Assembly (NCBI GenBank): GCA_003243445.1
Contig: QFQQ01000028.1
Span: 11,253-75,252, forward strand
Reading direction: 5' to 3'
Length of the DNA stretch: 64,000 nucleotides
From: Citrobacter freundii
Lineage (GTDB): Bacteria; Bacteroidota; Bacteroidia; Chitinophagales; Chitinophagaceae
This document shows positions 42,928-51,246 of this stretch, piece by piece. Numbering within the stretch: position 1 is the stretch's first letter; each line of letters begins with the position of its first letter. The position numbers and the translations under genes are program-made. The notes beneath the pieces were generated by a model that worked only from the letters and a program-made list of their open reading frames with translations, ran no database searches and had not been told where the DNA came from.

Positions 42928-43881
42928 ATGAAAAAGCACGACACTCCTCATCATAATTTCCATTCCATCACCGCAGCCCATCGTGCGTTAGATCTTCCTG
43001 ATCCAAAGCATCCGCTGATCAGTTTGATCAATGGATGTTCAGGCTGCGCAACGGATATAGCAACGGATAGAATGGCCGGTTCGCATGTATTGTCTTTCTA
43101 TAAGATTTCTTATAAACCCAAACTCAGCGGCAATCTGAAATACGGGCAGCGCTATTATGATTTTGATGGCGGCGGTTTATTGTTTGCTGCGCCCGGTCAG
43201 GTGATCGGTCCCGGCAGAGATGGTGGCGAAGATGTGGAAGCTGAAGCAAGATCACGGTATACCCTACTCATTCACCCGGATTTTTTTCTTGGCTATCCGC
43301 TGGCGAAAAAGATCAAACAGTACGGGTTCTTTTCTTATTCGGTATATGAAACACTGCATTTGTCGGACGAAGAAAAAGAAACGATCATTTCTATATTCAG
43401 CATGATAGAAAAAGAACTGGAAAGCCGCATCGATGATTTGAGCCAGGACGTGGTGGTCTCTCAGGTGGAGTTATTGCTGAACTTCGCCAATCGTTTTTAT
43501 AAACGACAGTTTATTACCCGCAAGGCCGCCAATAACGATCTGCTTACAAAACTTGAAGAGTTGCTGGATACTTATTTTAATGACGATTCACTGCTGCGAA
43601 AAGGCGTCCCTTCTGTTGCCTGGCTTGCCGCTCAGCTGAATCTTTCTCCAAGTTATTTGAGCGATATGCTGCGATCTCTTACAGGAAGAAATGCACAACA
43701 GCAGATCCATGACCGGGTGATCGGAAAAGCGAAGGAGATGCTGACGACTACGGATCTTTCAATAAGTGAAGTGGCGTATGCACTGGGTTTTGAATATTCG
43801 CAATCGTTCAGCAAATTGTTTAAAAGGGAAATGAAGATGTCACCGGTTGAGTTCAGGGGATCTTTCGACCAGGCGGTGTAG
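42928..43881 (+). CDS. AraC family regulator, paralogue of the one at 30153
   Basis: 317 aa. It matches the regulator at 30153-31073 over most of its length: FHSITAAHRALDLPDPKHPL ISLI, HVLSFYKISYKPKL, LKYGQRYYDFDGGGLLFAAP, TLLIHPDFFLGYPLAKKIKQ and LEELLDTYFNDDSLL. The double HTH is AAQLNLSPSYLSDMLRSLTG and LSISEVAYALGFEYSQSFSK LF. An insertion with CSGCATDIATDRM near residue 35 is unlike the paralogue. It lies 391 bp after an SDR gene on the same strand. The two SDR/AraC pairs therefore look like a duplicated cassette. Confidence 0.93.
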   Translation: MKKHDTPHHNFHSITAAHRALDLPDPKHPLISLINGCSGCATDIATDRMAGSHVLSFYKISYKPKLSGNLKYGQRYYDFDGGGLLFAAPGQVIGPGRDGGEDVEAEARSRYTLLIHPDFFLGYPLAKKIKQYGFFSYSVYETLHLSDEEKETIISIFSMIEKELESRIDDLSQDVVVSQVELLLNFANRFYKRQFITRKAANNDLLTKLEELLDTYFNDDSLLRKGVPSVAWLAAQLNLSPSYLSDMLRSLTGRNAQQQIHDRVIGKAKEMLTTTDLSISEVAYALGFEYSQSFSKLFKREMKMSPVEFRGSFDQAV

Positions 43882-43904
43882 GGGGCTTCGCGGGGTTGGT
43901 GAGA

Positions 43905-44027
43905 GTTTCATAGGTTCCAGGGGTTTCAGAGGTTGGGTCGTTCTGGTTTGGAGAGTAAAGAACTTTTCGATTTTAGGCGGCTCAACCTCTGGAACACCTT
44001 AAACCTTTGGAACCTCTGGAACCTTTC
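43905..44027. repeat. Imperfect inverted repeat of GGAACCTCT words
   Basis: The gap between the AraC gene and the DUF2071 gene holds a left arm (43905-43937, AGGTTCCAGGGGTTTCAGAG type) and a right arm (43981-44027) that repeats the 9-nt words GGAACCTCT/GGAACCTTT. The arms pair imperfectly and abut the DUF2071 stop codon at 44030. It may serve as a terminator-like end, but there is no T run. Confidence 0.6.
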
Positions 44028-44029
44028 TT

Positions 44030-44749
44030 CTAGCGTATTATTTTGTTGATCCGGCGATCGATCGTTACCGCCGAGCCCAGCGCATTAAAAACAGCGGTGG
44101 GCTGCTGCTCATTCAGCCAGGTGAAAGCCGGGCCATACACTTTTCCAAAATCGCAATCCACTTTACAACTGATCACCGGATTCGTTTCCCATACCGGGTG
44201 ATTTACTTTGTACTCCCAGGTCTCACCATCCCGCACGTTTGTATAGCCATAATAATGTTCATAGATAAATTCTTCCAGGCTGCCGGGCGCTATCGGTACA
44301 GGTCTGTTCTCAACAACCGCGCGGAGGCTGTATTCTTTTTCCTGTTGTGTCCAGTAATAACCAAGTGATTTCTGCTCTCCATCGATCTTATATTCGTGAC
44401 GCATTGGCGCCGCGATATAATGTTCCTTGTAAAGCTGGTTGGCAAGAAACGCCACTACACGATGGGGAACGATCTCACTGAGAAAAACAACCCCGCGCCT
44501 GTATTCATCTCCCTCTTTTCTTTTTACATAAAAACGAAGGTTCACTTCATTGAACGATCCGAAGAACGGGATCGGACATTCATAGATCCGGGAGTTGAGA
44601 AAGCGAAAGCCGACAAGGCTTGCATAGGTTTCACCCTGAAAGAAATCAAGCTCAAGACCATGGGGAAGATGTGGATAGAGTAGTGATGGTGGTACGACGT
44701 AGTTGACCATTACCAATTCGCGCCAGTTAGCTTTGAGAAATGTTTTCAT
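44030..44749 (-). CDS. DUF2071 (YqjF family) protein
   Basis: 239 aa. Clear DUF2071/YqjF pattern: NWRELVMVNYVVPPSLLYPH LPHG, YASLVGFRFLNSRIYECPIP, FFGSFNEVNLRFYVKRKEGD, and RGVVFLSEIVPHRVVAFLA. The end reads AFTWLNEQQPTAVFNALGS. The family shares the acetoacetate-decarboxylase beta-barrel; the reaction is unknown. It is monocistronic, flanked by repeat blocks on both sides (43905-44027 and 44871-45034). It is not especially similar to the first DUF2071 gene (37913). Confidence 0.9.
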   Translation of the reverse strand: MKTFLKANWRELVMVNYVVPPSLLYPHLPHGLELDFFQGETYASLVGFRFLNSRIYECPIPFFGSFNEVNLRFYVKRKEGDEYRRGVVFLSEIVPHRVVAFLANQLYKEHYIAAPMRHEYKIDGEQKSLGYYWTQQEKEYSLRAVVENRPVPIAPGSLEEFIYEHYYGYTNVRDGETWEYKVNHPVWETNPVISCKVDCDFGKVYGPAFTWLNEQQPTAVFNALGSAVTIDRRINKIIR

Positions 44750-44870
44750 TATTTGATGGTTCGATGATCGATAGGAATCGTCAGGCGTTCGTGGGTTATA
44801 TTAAGGCAAAGATCGTATTACTTTGAATTGATAATGAATGAAAGTAAATGAAGATTTTATTTGTGTGTGG

Positions 44871-45034
44871 CGTAAGGCCCCCTCCAACCTCCCCCTTCAG
44901 GGGAGGCTTTGAACATTCATTATACTTGAAGACCAAATGCGCTCGGAAGTATACTTTTCTTCAGGATTTGACTCTTCGATTTAAAAGTATCTGCTAAGCC
45001 TCCCCTGAAGGGGGAGGTTGGAGGGGGCCTTACG
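44871..45034. repeat. 39-bp perfect inverted repeat in the 44750-45144 gap
   Basis: The 395-bp gap between two minus-strand genes has no gene. Arms 44871-44909 and 44996-45034 are perfect reverse complements over 39 bp, with a C/T-rich word (CCTCCAACCTCCCCCTTC) and an internal small palindrome CCCCTTCAGGGG. The 86-nt spacer shows no reading frame. It could be a transposition scar, but no transposase or target-site duplication was found. Confidence 0.85.
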
Positions 45035-45144
45035 CAATACGCATGGAAAACTGTTAACAACCTTGTTCTAATATACCAGGGAATGTCTTATAAGCTGAGG
45101 GCTTATCCCCCGAGACAACCTTACGGCTTCTCAATTTAACAGGC

Positions 45145-45960
45145 CTACGCCGCCCATTCCGTCGGTGTCTTTCCAAACTTCTTTTTAAACGCATGCGAAA
45201 AATGCGAAAGACTTTCAAAGCCCAAATCCAGGTAGATCGCAGAAGGTTTCAACTGTTTTCGTTCGATCAGCTGCCTTGCTTCCGTCAATCTTTTCTCCTG
45301 CAACCATTGTCTTGGTGAAGCATTGAATATCTTTTGAAAATCACGTTTAAAACCAGCCAGACTACGGCCCGTCAATTGCGCAAACTTTTCAACCGGCACA
45401 TTAAAATGATAATTCGTCAGCATGAATTTTTCCAGGTCGATCTTATGCGGTTCTGAAAAATCAAAAAGAAAATCTCTTAATGATGGCATCGAATACAACA
45501 ATAGCTGTACTGCTTCCTTTACTTTGAGTATGCCAAGGCTATCAGAGAGCTGGTGTTGCTCAGGATGCTTTACATACGGCATGATCGATTGGAAAAATCC
45601 CTGCAGAAAATCATTTCCAGGAATAAGTATTGCGGATGGTCCGGTGTATTTTGAAGTGGTAGTCAGCTGTTCTTCCAGTGCGATCTGGCGGAGCAGATCT
45701 TCCTTTAGACGGATCACGATGGTTTGATAGAACTCATCATCTACCGGATGCTTGGTCAGTTCCGCCAGTTGGTTTCTGCGGATGAGTAATAGTTCGCCGC
45801 GCTTTGTGGTTACTTTATGATTGCCCGCTTCAAAACTCATCTGGCCGGAAACCTGTAACACCAACACGCAATCCTCAAAAAAACCGACCTTATCTTTTCT
45901 TGCCGAAGCGAGATAAGAGAAGAAGAGAAGGCCGGGTATTATTTCAGTCGGATTCTGCAT
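45145..45960 (-). CDS. AraC family transcriptional regulator
   Basis: 271 aa. The sensor part (about 10-160) includes FEDCVLVLQVSGQMSFEAGN, RGELLLIRRNQLAEL and EFYQTIVIRLKEDLLRQI. The C-terminal HTH (about 175-271) is VEKFAQLTGRSLAGFKRDFQ and KPSAIYLDLGFESLSHFSHA F, ending KKFGKTPTEWAA. It starts 15 bp after the aldo-keto reductase gene on the same strand, so it is the downstream member of an operon and probably autoregulates with the reductase. It is the ExsA-like class seen in Bacteroidota. Confidence 0.92.
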   Translation of the reverse strand: MQNPTEIIPGLLFFSYLASARKDKVGFFEDCVLVLQVSGQMSFEAGNHKVTTKRGELLLIRRNQLAELTKHPVDDEFYQTIVIRLKEDLLRQIALEEQLTTTSKYTGPSAILIPGNDFLQGFFQSIMPYVKHPEQHQLSDSLGILKVKEAVQLLLYSMPSLRDFLFDFSEPHKIDLEKFMLTNYHFNVPVEKFAQLTGRSLAGFKRDFQKIFNASPRQWLQEKRLTEARQLIERKQLKPSAIYLDLGFESLSHFSHAFKKKFGKTPTEWAA

Positions 45961-45975
45961 GGGTCATCAAAGTTA

Positions 45976-46947
45976 CTAACGCTGTAAATATGTACCACCC
46001 AAAATACTGCCGGGTGCAAAATGTGTATTCAATGCGTGCATTTCTTCTGCGGTGAATTGAACCTGCATAGCGCTGATATTCTCCGGTAATCTTGATCTGC
46101 GGCTCATGCTTACGAGTGGCATGATGTGTTCACCCTGTTGATTTACCCAGGCAATGGCAAGTTGAGTGGGTGTAAGACCTTTATCTTTCGCCATCGTTTT
46201 CAATAATTCAACTTTCTCCAGGTTCTTCACCAGGTTATCGCCCTGGAAGCGCGGGAAGTGAAGCTGGTAACTTCCTTCAGCAAGCGGTGCTTTCATTTCG
46301 CCGGTCAGCAGGCCTTCGGCTGTATTGGCAAATGCGATAACGCCGATGCCTAATTCTTTTGCTACAGGCAACAGGTCTGTTTCGATCTGGCGATCTGCCA
46401 GTGAATAGCCGATCTCCAGTGCTGTGACAGGATGCACACTGTTTGCTTTTCTAAGCTGTTCTACCGTGATCTCCGATACACCGAGATGGCGCACCTTACC
46501 TTCTTTGATGAGATCAGCGATAGTACCTATAATATCTTCAACAGGTACGCTGTTATCCATTCTGCATGGCTGATACAGATCGATGGTTTCTATACCGAGA
46601 CGGTTGAGTGAGTAATTGATAAAGTTCCGGATGGCGATCGGGCGGAGATCAAGGCCTAGCCAGGCGCCATTATAAAAGATCGCGCCGAACTTTACACTGA
46701 TGAATGCCTGGTCGCGCCTGTCTTTGATCGCTTTGCCTATCAGCATTTCATTATGACCGGCGCCATAGAAATCGCCTGTATTCAAAAAGTTGATCCCATT
46801 GTCCAGCGCCGCATGGATGGTCGCAATGCTTTCGTTCTCGTCCGGGCCTTTGCCGCCCCAGATCGGAGACATGCGCATACAGCCAAGGCCAAGTTTGGAA
46901 ACGAGCGGACCATTTTTACCGAGAGGTATTTGTTTTACTTGTGTCAT
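45976..46947 (-). CDS. Aldo-keto reductase
   Basis: 323 aa from the ATG at 46945-46947; the longer frame adds 22 residues not found in the family. AKR pattern: LVSKLGLGCMRMSP, the catalytic Asp/Tyr/Lys/His region NGINFLNTGDFYGAGHNEML, FISVKFGA, TIDLYQPCRMDN, VRHLGVSEITVEQLRKANSV, EIGYSLADRQIE, and IAWVNQQGEHIMPLVSMSRR. It is NADPH-dependent, of unknown substrate. It leads a two-gene transcript with the AraC gene at 45145. Its upstream region has AraC-like direct repeats at 47005-47034. Confidence 0.95.
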   Translation of the reverse strand: MTQVKQIPLGKNGPLVSKLGLGCMRMSPIWGGKGPDENESIATIHAALDNGINFLNTGDFYGAGHNEMLIGKAIKDRRDQAFISVKFGAIFYNGAWLGLDLRPIAIRNFINYSLNRLGIETIDLYQPCRMDNSVPVEDIIGTIADLIKEGKVRHLGVSEITVEQLRKANSVHPVTALEIGYSLADRQIETDLLPVAKELGIGVIAFANTAEGLLTGEMKAPLAEGSYQLHFPRFQGDNLVKNLEKVELLKTMAKDKGLTPTQLAIAWVNQQGEHIMPLVSMSRRSRLPENISAMQVQFTAEEMHALNTHFAPGSILGGTYLQR

Positions 46948-47004
46948 TGTTTGATTGATTGAAGACACAAAGTTGGGATGGAATGAAGGGGAAGAATGTC
47001 GTGG

Positions 47005-47034
47005 GTAGCTCAAAAAACTTGTCTGAGTGGCTCA
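47005..47034 (-). promoter_or_regulatory. AraC-type tandem half-sites upstream of the aldo-keto reductase
   Basis: GTAGCTCA (47005-47012) and GTGGCTCA (47027-47034) are direct repeats with a 22-bp period, 58-88 bp upstream of the reductase start, the same position as the 21-bp pair before the SDR at 31906. Half-sites there share the TGAGCTAC/TTTGGCTAC shape on the coding strand. They are likely bound by the AraC regulator encoded in the same operon (inference). Confidence 0.55.
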
Positions 47035-47038
47035 GATT

Positions 47039-47168
47039 CGATGATCGATGGTCGATGTTGGATGGTCGATGATCGGAAATAGCTGATACCGGAAAACTGG
47101 AATAGCGGTGTCTCGTCAAACGGTTTCAAATTGCAAGGTTCGACCATCGGCCATCCAGCATCGATCAT
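47039..47168. repeat. Inverted pair of 7-nt CGATGGT/CGACCAT repeats
   Basis: Left arm 47039-47073 has five 7-nt units (CGATGAT, CGATGGT, CGATGTT, GGATGGT, CGATGAT). Right arm 47141-47168 has four reverse-complement units (CGACCAT, CGGCCAT, CCAGCAT, CGATCAT). It is the same word family as 1631-1804. The right arm ends just before the stop of the receiver gene at 47174. Confidence 0.8.
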
Positions 47169-47173
47169 CGAAC

Positions 47174-47542
47174 TCACAGCCACTTCCTGATCTTCTCCAA
47201 CAGATCTTTCATCTCAAAAGGCTTCGCCAGGAAATCATTGGCGCCGGCATCCATTGCATATTGCTCAATATCCCTGCTTGCGGAGATCATGATCACGGGT
47301 AAATGTTTGGTCTCGTCGCTGCTTTTCAACTGGCGGCAAACATCTGTGCCGTCGGTGCCGGACATCCAGATGTCAAGCAATAACAGATCAGGAAGCGTTC
47401 CTTCCAGCTGCAATACAGATGCGCCGTCGAGCGTGCTTCGTACGTGATAACCTTCAAATTCGAGGATTGCGGAAGTAGCGTCAAGAATGCCTTCGTCATC
47501 GTCGGCAATAAGAATCGTTTTTGGGATGGTGGTCCTTTCCAT
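47174..47542 (-). CDS. Single-domain response regulator (receiver only)
   Basis: 122 aa. Receiver domain only, with the acidic patch IADDDEG (D14-D16), phospho-acceptor D57 in LLLLDIWMSGTDG, Thr/Ser in VIMISASRD, and K107 in FLAKPFEM. There is no output domain. It lies 121 bp downstream of the four-PAS kinase on the same strand, so it is probably its partner. Such stand-alone receivers often act through protein contact (for example with the kinase or a downstream regulator). Confidence 0.93.
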   Translation of the reverse strand: MERTTIPKTILIADDDEGILDATSAILEFEGYHVRSTLDGASVLQLEGTLPDLLLLDIWMSGTDGTDVCRQLKSSDETKHLPVIMISASRDIEQYAMDAGANDFLAKPFEMKDLLEKIRKWL

Positions 47543-47663
47543 GGATATTCGGTTCAGTCAGTTCTGTTATGTCCGGAAGCACAGGCTTGCGGACGGGTGC
47601 GACGGTAAAAATTGGTAAAATCCACCATTCATAAAAGAGCAGCTACCAATTATTTTTAAAAAA

Positions 47664-49904
47664 CTATTGGAAATCTTTTTTACGTGGCAGGTAAAAGCAA
47701 AAATTTGACCCTTTTCCTTCAGCACTCTCCACCCAGATGCGTCCGCCTTCGCGTTTGATGATCTCCGAGGATATATAAAGACCCAGGCCAAGGCCAGGGA
47801 ATGTATGTTGTTTATCGCCGCTCACCCGGTAGAACTGTTCGAACACCTTTTCGTGTTTTTCGGGCGCTATGCCAACGCCAAAGTCTTTCACACAAAGCTT
47901 TACGCCATTTTCTTCTTCCCGGGTGCTCACCAAAATTGTATCTGAGTCCGGAGAATACTTGATCGCATTGCTCAGCAGGTTTGTAATTACCTGTGCAATC
48001 CGCTCGGGATCCGCAAAGATCTCCCCGCTGATCTTCCCTGCCTGAACGATGATCTTATGCTTGCTGGTGGTCCGGCGTATGTCTTCCACGGTTTCTTCCA
48101 CCACGTTATTGAAATCGAACCAGCGCTCGTTGAACATCAGTTTTCCCGCCTGTATCTTGGTCGTATCAAGCAGATCGCTGATCAGGTTTGTCAGCTTATT
48201 GATCTGTACCCCCATCCGGGATAACATCGTTGTTTCCTTTTCATAACCCTTCTCACGGAAGATCGCTTCCAGCACCTGCGAATACGCTTTGATGCTTGTT
48301 ACCGGCGTTTTCAATTCATGACTGGCAATACCAATGAACTCATCTTTCTGTTGCTGCAGATGTACCTGGCGGGTGATATCCGTCGCCATATTTAAAATGG
48401 CGTACACTTTTCCATTCGCATCATGCAAGGGCTTGTAGGTAAAGTTGAACCAGAAGGATTGCAGTTTTCCGTCCACTACCAGATCAGCTTTTTGCTGATC
48501 CGTATGATACACTTCACCCGTGCGGAGTACTTCCTGCAATATAGGAATGAATGGCTGGCCTTTTAGTTCCGGCACCGCATCGATCAATTTTTTACCCACT
48601 GCCGATGCATCTTTCCCCCAAAGCTTCAGCATGGCATCATTAGCTACTTCTATCTCCAGGTCTTCTCCAACATATAATGCTGTGGCCATTGGCGCTTCAA
48701 GGATCAGGCTGCGAAAGCGTTTCTCACTTTCTTCTACTTCCATTCTTGCTTTTACCTGTGCTGTTACATCGGTGGCAACGAGGATCACACTGTATTTACC
48801 ATTGGAACCAACGCGCGCATTCACAAAGTTGTAATAATTGTCTTCCATTCGCCCGTTGCGGTAAACGCTTGCGGGAGTTTCATATCCGTAATGTGTTTCG
48901 CCGGTTTCTCCAACATGGATGATCATCTTATCAAAACCCTGCCTGGCAATTTCCGGTAAGGCTTCGGCAAAATGAAGCCCGATGACAGTCTCATCCCGGC
49001 CCCAAATATTGAGCATGGCAGGATTTGCCGCTACGATATGCAGTTCGGGACCTTCCACCAGCGCGATGGCAACCGGTGCGTGCATGATCATCTCGCGGAA
49101 TTTTGCTTCGCTTTCCCTGATCGCATCCTGCGCGGCAAGTTCGGGCCGCAGGTCCCGCATGATCGCGCCCACGCCGACCACCTCGCCTGTATCCGGGTCA
49201 TCGATGCGGATACAGTTATTTTCCAGCGGGATCAGCTCACCGGTCTTTATATTACGGATAGAAAAACGACCCGACCAGCGGCCTTCTTTTATCACAGTCG
49301 GTAACAACTTCCGTTCAACAAACTCGATCTGTTCATCTGTATGAAAATTTTTGATCGGCACAAGTGATACATCAATGTCTGTGTCCAACCCGAGTAATTC
49401 CTTACCTGCCGGATTGATATAGGAATTGGTGCCGTTCAATTCAAGCAGCGACATCAGGTCGATTGAATTTTCAGCCAGTGTCATCAGCTTCCGTTGTTTT
49501 TCCTGGGAAGCAAGTTCCGCCCGGAGATCGCGCGCGATGGTTGCACGCCCCTGTGCTTCACCAGTCTCCGGATCATAGATCAGCATGGTGGTACCATGAA
49601 CGGGAATTGCCGCACCGGTTTTAAAATGCCGGTATACGATCCGGCCCGTCCAGCGTCCACGCTCAAACAACTCTTTGTTTACCTCGTCTTTCAGCTTTTC
49701 CACTTCACCGGGCATCAGGTATTCGCTATTATGGCGCTTTACCTCTTCCATGGAATCAAGCCCAAGCATAGCGCGGCCGGCATCATTCACATAATTCACA
49801 AACCCGTCCCGGGACGACAGGCTTACAAAATCAGGACCTGACACCAGCAATGCCAATAGCTGCTGTTGTTGATTGGAAGAAAGAAGGTTGAGTAAATTTT
49901 TCAA
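47664..49904 (-). CDS. Cytoplasmic histidine kinase with four PAS domains
   Basis: 746 aa. Four PAS/PAC repeats (about 15-125, 140-255, 265-380 and 390-510), with recurring phrases GRWTGRIVYRHFKTGAAIP and GRWSGRFSIRNIKTGEL. HisKA follows with the phospho-His in GIASHELKTPVTSIKAYSQ (about residue 529), then HATPase_c with TNLLSNAIKYSPDSD and VKDFGVGIAPEKHEKVFEQF, ending GLGLYISSEIIKREGG. The frame begins with TTG at 49902-49904; the next ATG would remove part of the first PAS domain, so TTG is plausible. No TM helix is seen. It precedes the receiver gene on the same strand. Confidence 0.93.
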   Translation of the reverse strand: MKNLLNLLSSNQQQQLLALLVSGPDFVSLSSRDGFVNYVNDAGRAMLGLDSMEEVKRHNSEYLMPGEVEKLKDEVNKELFERGRWTGRIVYRHFKTGAAIPVHGTTMLIYDPETGEAQGRATIARDLRAELASQEKQRKLMTLAENSIDLMSLLELNGTNSYINPAGKELLGLDTDIDVSLVPIKNFHTDEQIEFVERKLLPTVIKEGRWSGRFSIRNIKTGELIPLENNCIRIDDPDTGEVVGVGAIMRDLRPELAAQDAIRESEAKFREMIMHAPVAIALVEGPELHIVAANPAMLNIWGRDETVIGLHFAEALPEIARQGFDKMIIHVGETGETHYGYETPASVYRNGRMEDNYYNFVNARVGSNGKYSVILVATDVTAQVKARMEVEESEKRFRSLILEAPMATALYVGEDLEIEVANDAMLKLWGKDASAVGKKLIDAVPELKGQPFIPILQEVLRTGEVYHTDQQKADLVVDGKLQSFWFNFTYKPLHDANGKVYAILNMATDITRQVHLQQQKDEFIGIASHELKTPVTSIKAYSQVLEAIFREKGYEKETTMLSRMGVQINKLTNLISDLLDTTKIQAGKLMFNERWFDFNNVVEETVEDIRRTTSKHKIIVQAGKISGEIFADPERIAQVITNLLSNAIKYSPDSDTILVSTREEENGVKLCVKDFGVGIAPEKHEKVFEQFYRVSGDKQHTFPGLGLGLYISSEIIKREGGRIWVESAEGKGSNFCFYLPRKKDFQ

Positions 49905-49955
49905 GTAGTGGAAAATGAGGGACTAAATGTACGGCAAATCGGTAAGAAACGTATA

Positions 49956-49986
49956 GACGGCGGACGACGGACTACAGACCGCGGAC
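49956..49986. repeat. Short CGGAC word repeat before the four-PAS kinase gene
   Basis: The 376-bp gap between the kinase start (49904) and the beta-lactamase-like gene (50281) holds a tandem of words CGGCGGACGACGGACTAC ... CCGCGGAC at 49956-49986 and the large hairpin at 50067-50129. No gene is visible. The words resemble the degenerate intergenic repeats found elsewhere in the window. Confidence 0.5.
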
Positions 49987-50066
49987 AACCCGGCAAGAGT
50001 TGTGTATCCAGTTGACGGGCAATAATGCCTGCCACATACTGAAAGGGAAACTTTTTTCATATTCTC

Positions 50067-50129
50067 TCTTACCGTCCTTACCGTCTTTCCGGTTTAATTT
50101 TTACCGGAAAGACGGTAAGGACGGTAAGA
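50067..50129. repeat. 27-bp perfect hairpin of TTACCGTC words
   Basis: Arms 50067-50093 and 50103-50129 are perfectly complementary around a 9-nt loop, each made of the repeated words TTACCGTCC and TTACCGTCT followed by TTCCGG. It lies about 150 bp before the beta-lactamase-like gene. It is long and symmetrical and lacks a downstream T run, so it is more like an intergenic palindromic repeat than a classic terminator. Confidence 0.8.
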
Positions 50130-50280
50130 ATGCAGGAGAGTTGTGGCTTGAATAACTTTCCGGCCGGCGATGGCAAAAGCCTGTTGGCCGAATCTTTGAC
50201 GATGTATGAAGGAGAAATTGAAATTTTGCCGGTGAGAATTTAAGAATAGCAAATACTTACTGGGATTTAATAAAACGCCT

Positions 50281-51183
50281 ATGTCAATTTTTACCAAACA
50301 CATTACACGTGCTTTTGCTGGCGCGATGGTCTTTTCCCTTTTGTGGCTTTCGTCCAATGCGCAACTAAGCGCAAAAGAGCGTGATTCGTTACGGGTAAAT
50401 ATTGCCCGTGTAGCATCGTCAGTGAATGCACGGGTTGGGGTATCCGTCTCGCTGATCGAATCTCCTGATACGGTTACGTACAGGGGTGAAGAACGTTTTC
50501 CCATGCTGAGCGTGTATAAATTTCCCATTGCCATTGCGGTAATGAAAGAAATGGATCGCGGAAATCTCTGGATGGAAAAGTATGTACGTATCAATAAGGA
50601 CTCCGTGTATGCCAATGAAGAAGAAAAGTATACAGAAAATAATTTTCCCGGCGGAAGGATCACCATCGGGCAGTTGGTAACATTGATGCTGGTCCAGGGA
50701 AGTAATACGGCCTGTGATAAATTGCTTGACGTATTAAAAGGGCCGGCCTATCTGCAACCCTATCTTGATGATCTCAATATTCAGGATATGGCCATTGCGA
50801 GCACGGAGCGGGAATTGCATACCGATTCATTAAAGAAAGATGATAACTGGACAACGCCGGTTGAAATGAATCATTTATTAGCTGTAGCCTATACCGGTGA
50901 TTATTTGTCCATTAAGAACCATGATTTTCTGTGGGATAAAATGGCGGAGACGGTCACGGGGGCAGACCGTATCAAAGGTTTGCTGCCAAAAGATACAAAG
51001 GTGGCACATCGTACAGGTACCGGTTATGGCTCTTATAATGATGCCGGCATTATTTTCCTGCCAGGTGGAAAACACCTGGCTGTCTCGGTTTTTATTGCCG
51101 ATGCACAGGATTCTCCGGAAAGATGCAGCGCAGCGATCGCAAAAATTGCGAAACTGGCCTGGGATTATTATTCACGGCATTGA
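50281..51183 (+). CDS. Class A beta-lactamase-like protein (subclass A2-like)
   Basis: 300 aa. It has a signal peptide (AFAGAMVFSLLWLSSNAQ). The active-site motif S77-V-Y-K80 (SxxK) is present, and E176 in STERELHTDSLKKDD matches the omega-loop Glu166. R244-T-G246 takes the KTG place with Arg instead of Lys, as in some carbenicillinases. The SDN triad position reads G140-S141-N142 (GSNTACDKLL), so the Ser130 equivalent is Gly. Subclass A2 features are the CxD after the triad and NDAGIIFLPGGKHLAVSVFI at the end. It may be a beta-lactamase with altered catalysis or a degenerate relative. It is alone on the plus strand. Confidence 0.9.
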   Translation: MSIFTKHITRAFAGAMVFSLLWLSSNAQLSAKERDSLRVNIARVASSVNARVGVSVSLIESPDTVTYRGEERFPMLSVYKFPIAIAVMKEMDRGNLWMEKYVRINKDSVYANEEEKYTENNFPGGRITIGQLVTLMLVQGSNTACDKLLDVLKGPAYLQPYLDDLNIQDMAIASTERELHTDSLKKDDNWTTPVEMNHLLAVAYTGDYLSIKNHDFLWDKMAETVTGADRIKGLLPKDTKVAHRTGTGYGSYNDAGIIFLPGGKHLAVSVFIADAQDSPERCSAAIAKIAKLAWDYYSRH

Positions 51184-51189
51184 CAAGGT

Positions 51190-51210
51190 GTAAACTCTCC
51201 CGGAGTTTAC
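51190..51210 (+). terminator. Short hairpin between convergent genes
   Basis: GTAAACTC (51190-51197) and GAGTTTAC (51203-51210) form an 8-bp stem with a 5-nt loop, 7 nt after the beta-lactamase-like stop. It could serve both the plus gene and the convergent minus gene at 51247. There is no T run, so confidence is modest. Confidence 0.45.
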
Positions 51211-51246
51211 GGCCCCATCCGGAATCGGAAGGGCACGATAGAAGGC

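Noticed and set aside
44871..45034. Insertion sequence
   Set aside because: Perfect inverted arms but no transposase frame and no target duplication recognised.
50094..50666. 190-aa minus-strand frame
   Set aside because: Opposes the beta-lactamase-like gene, which has its signal peptide and SxxK motif there.
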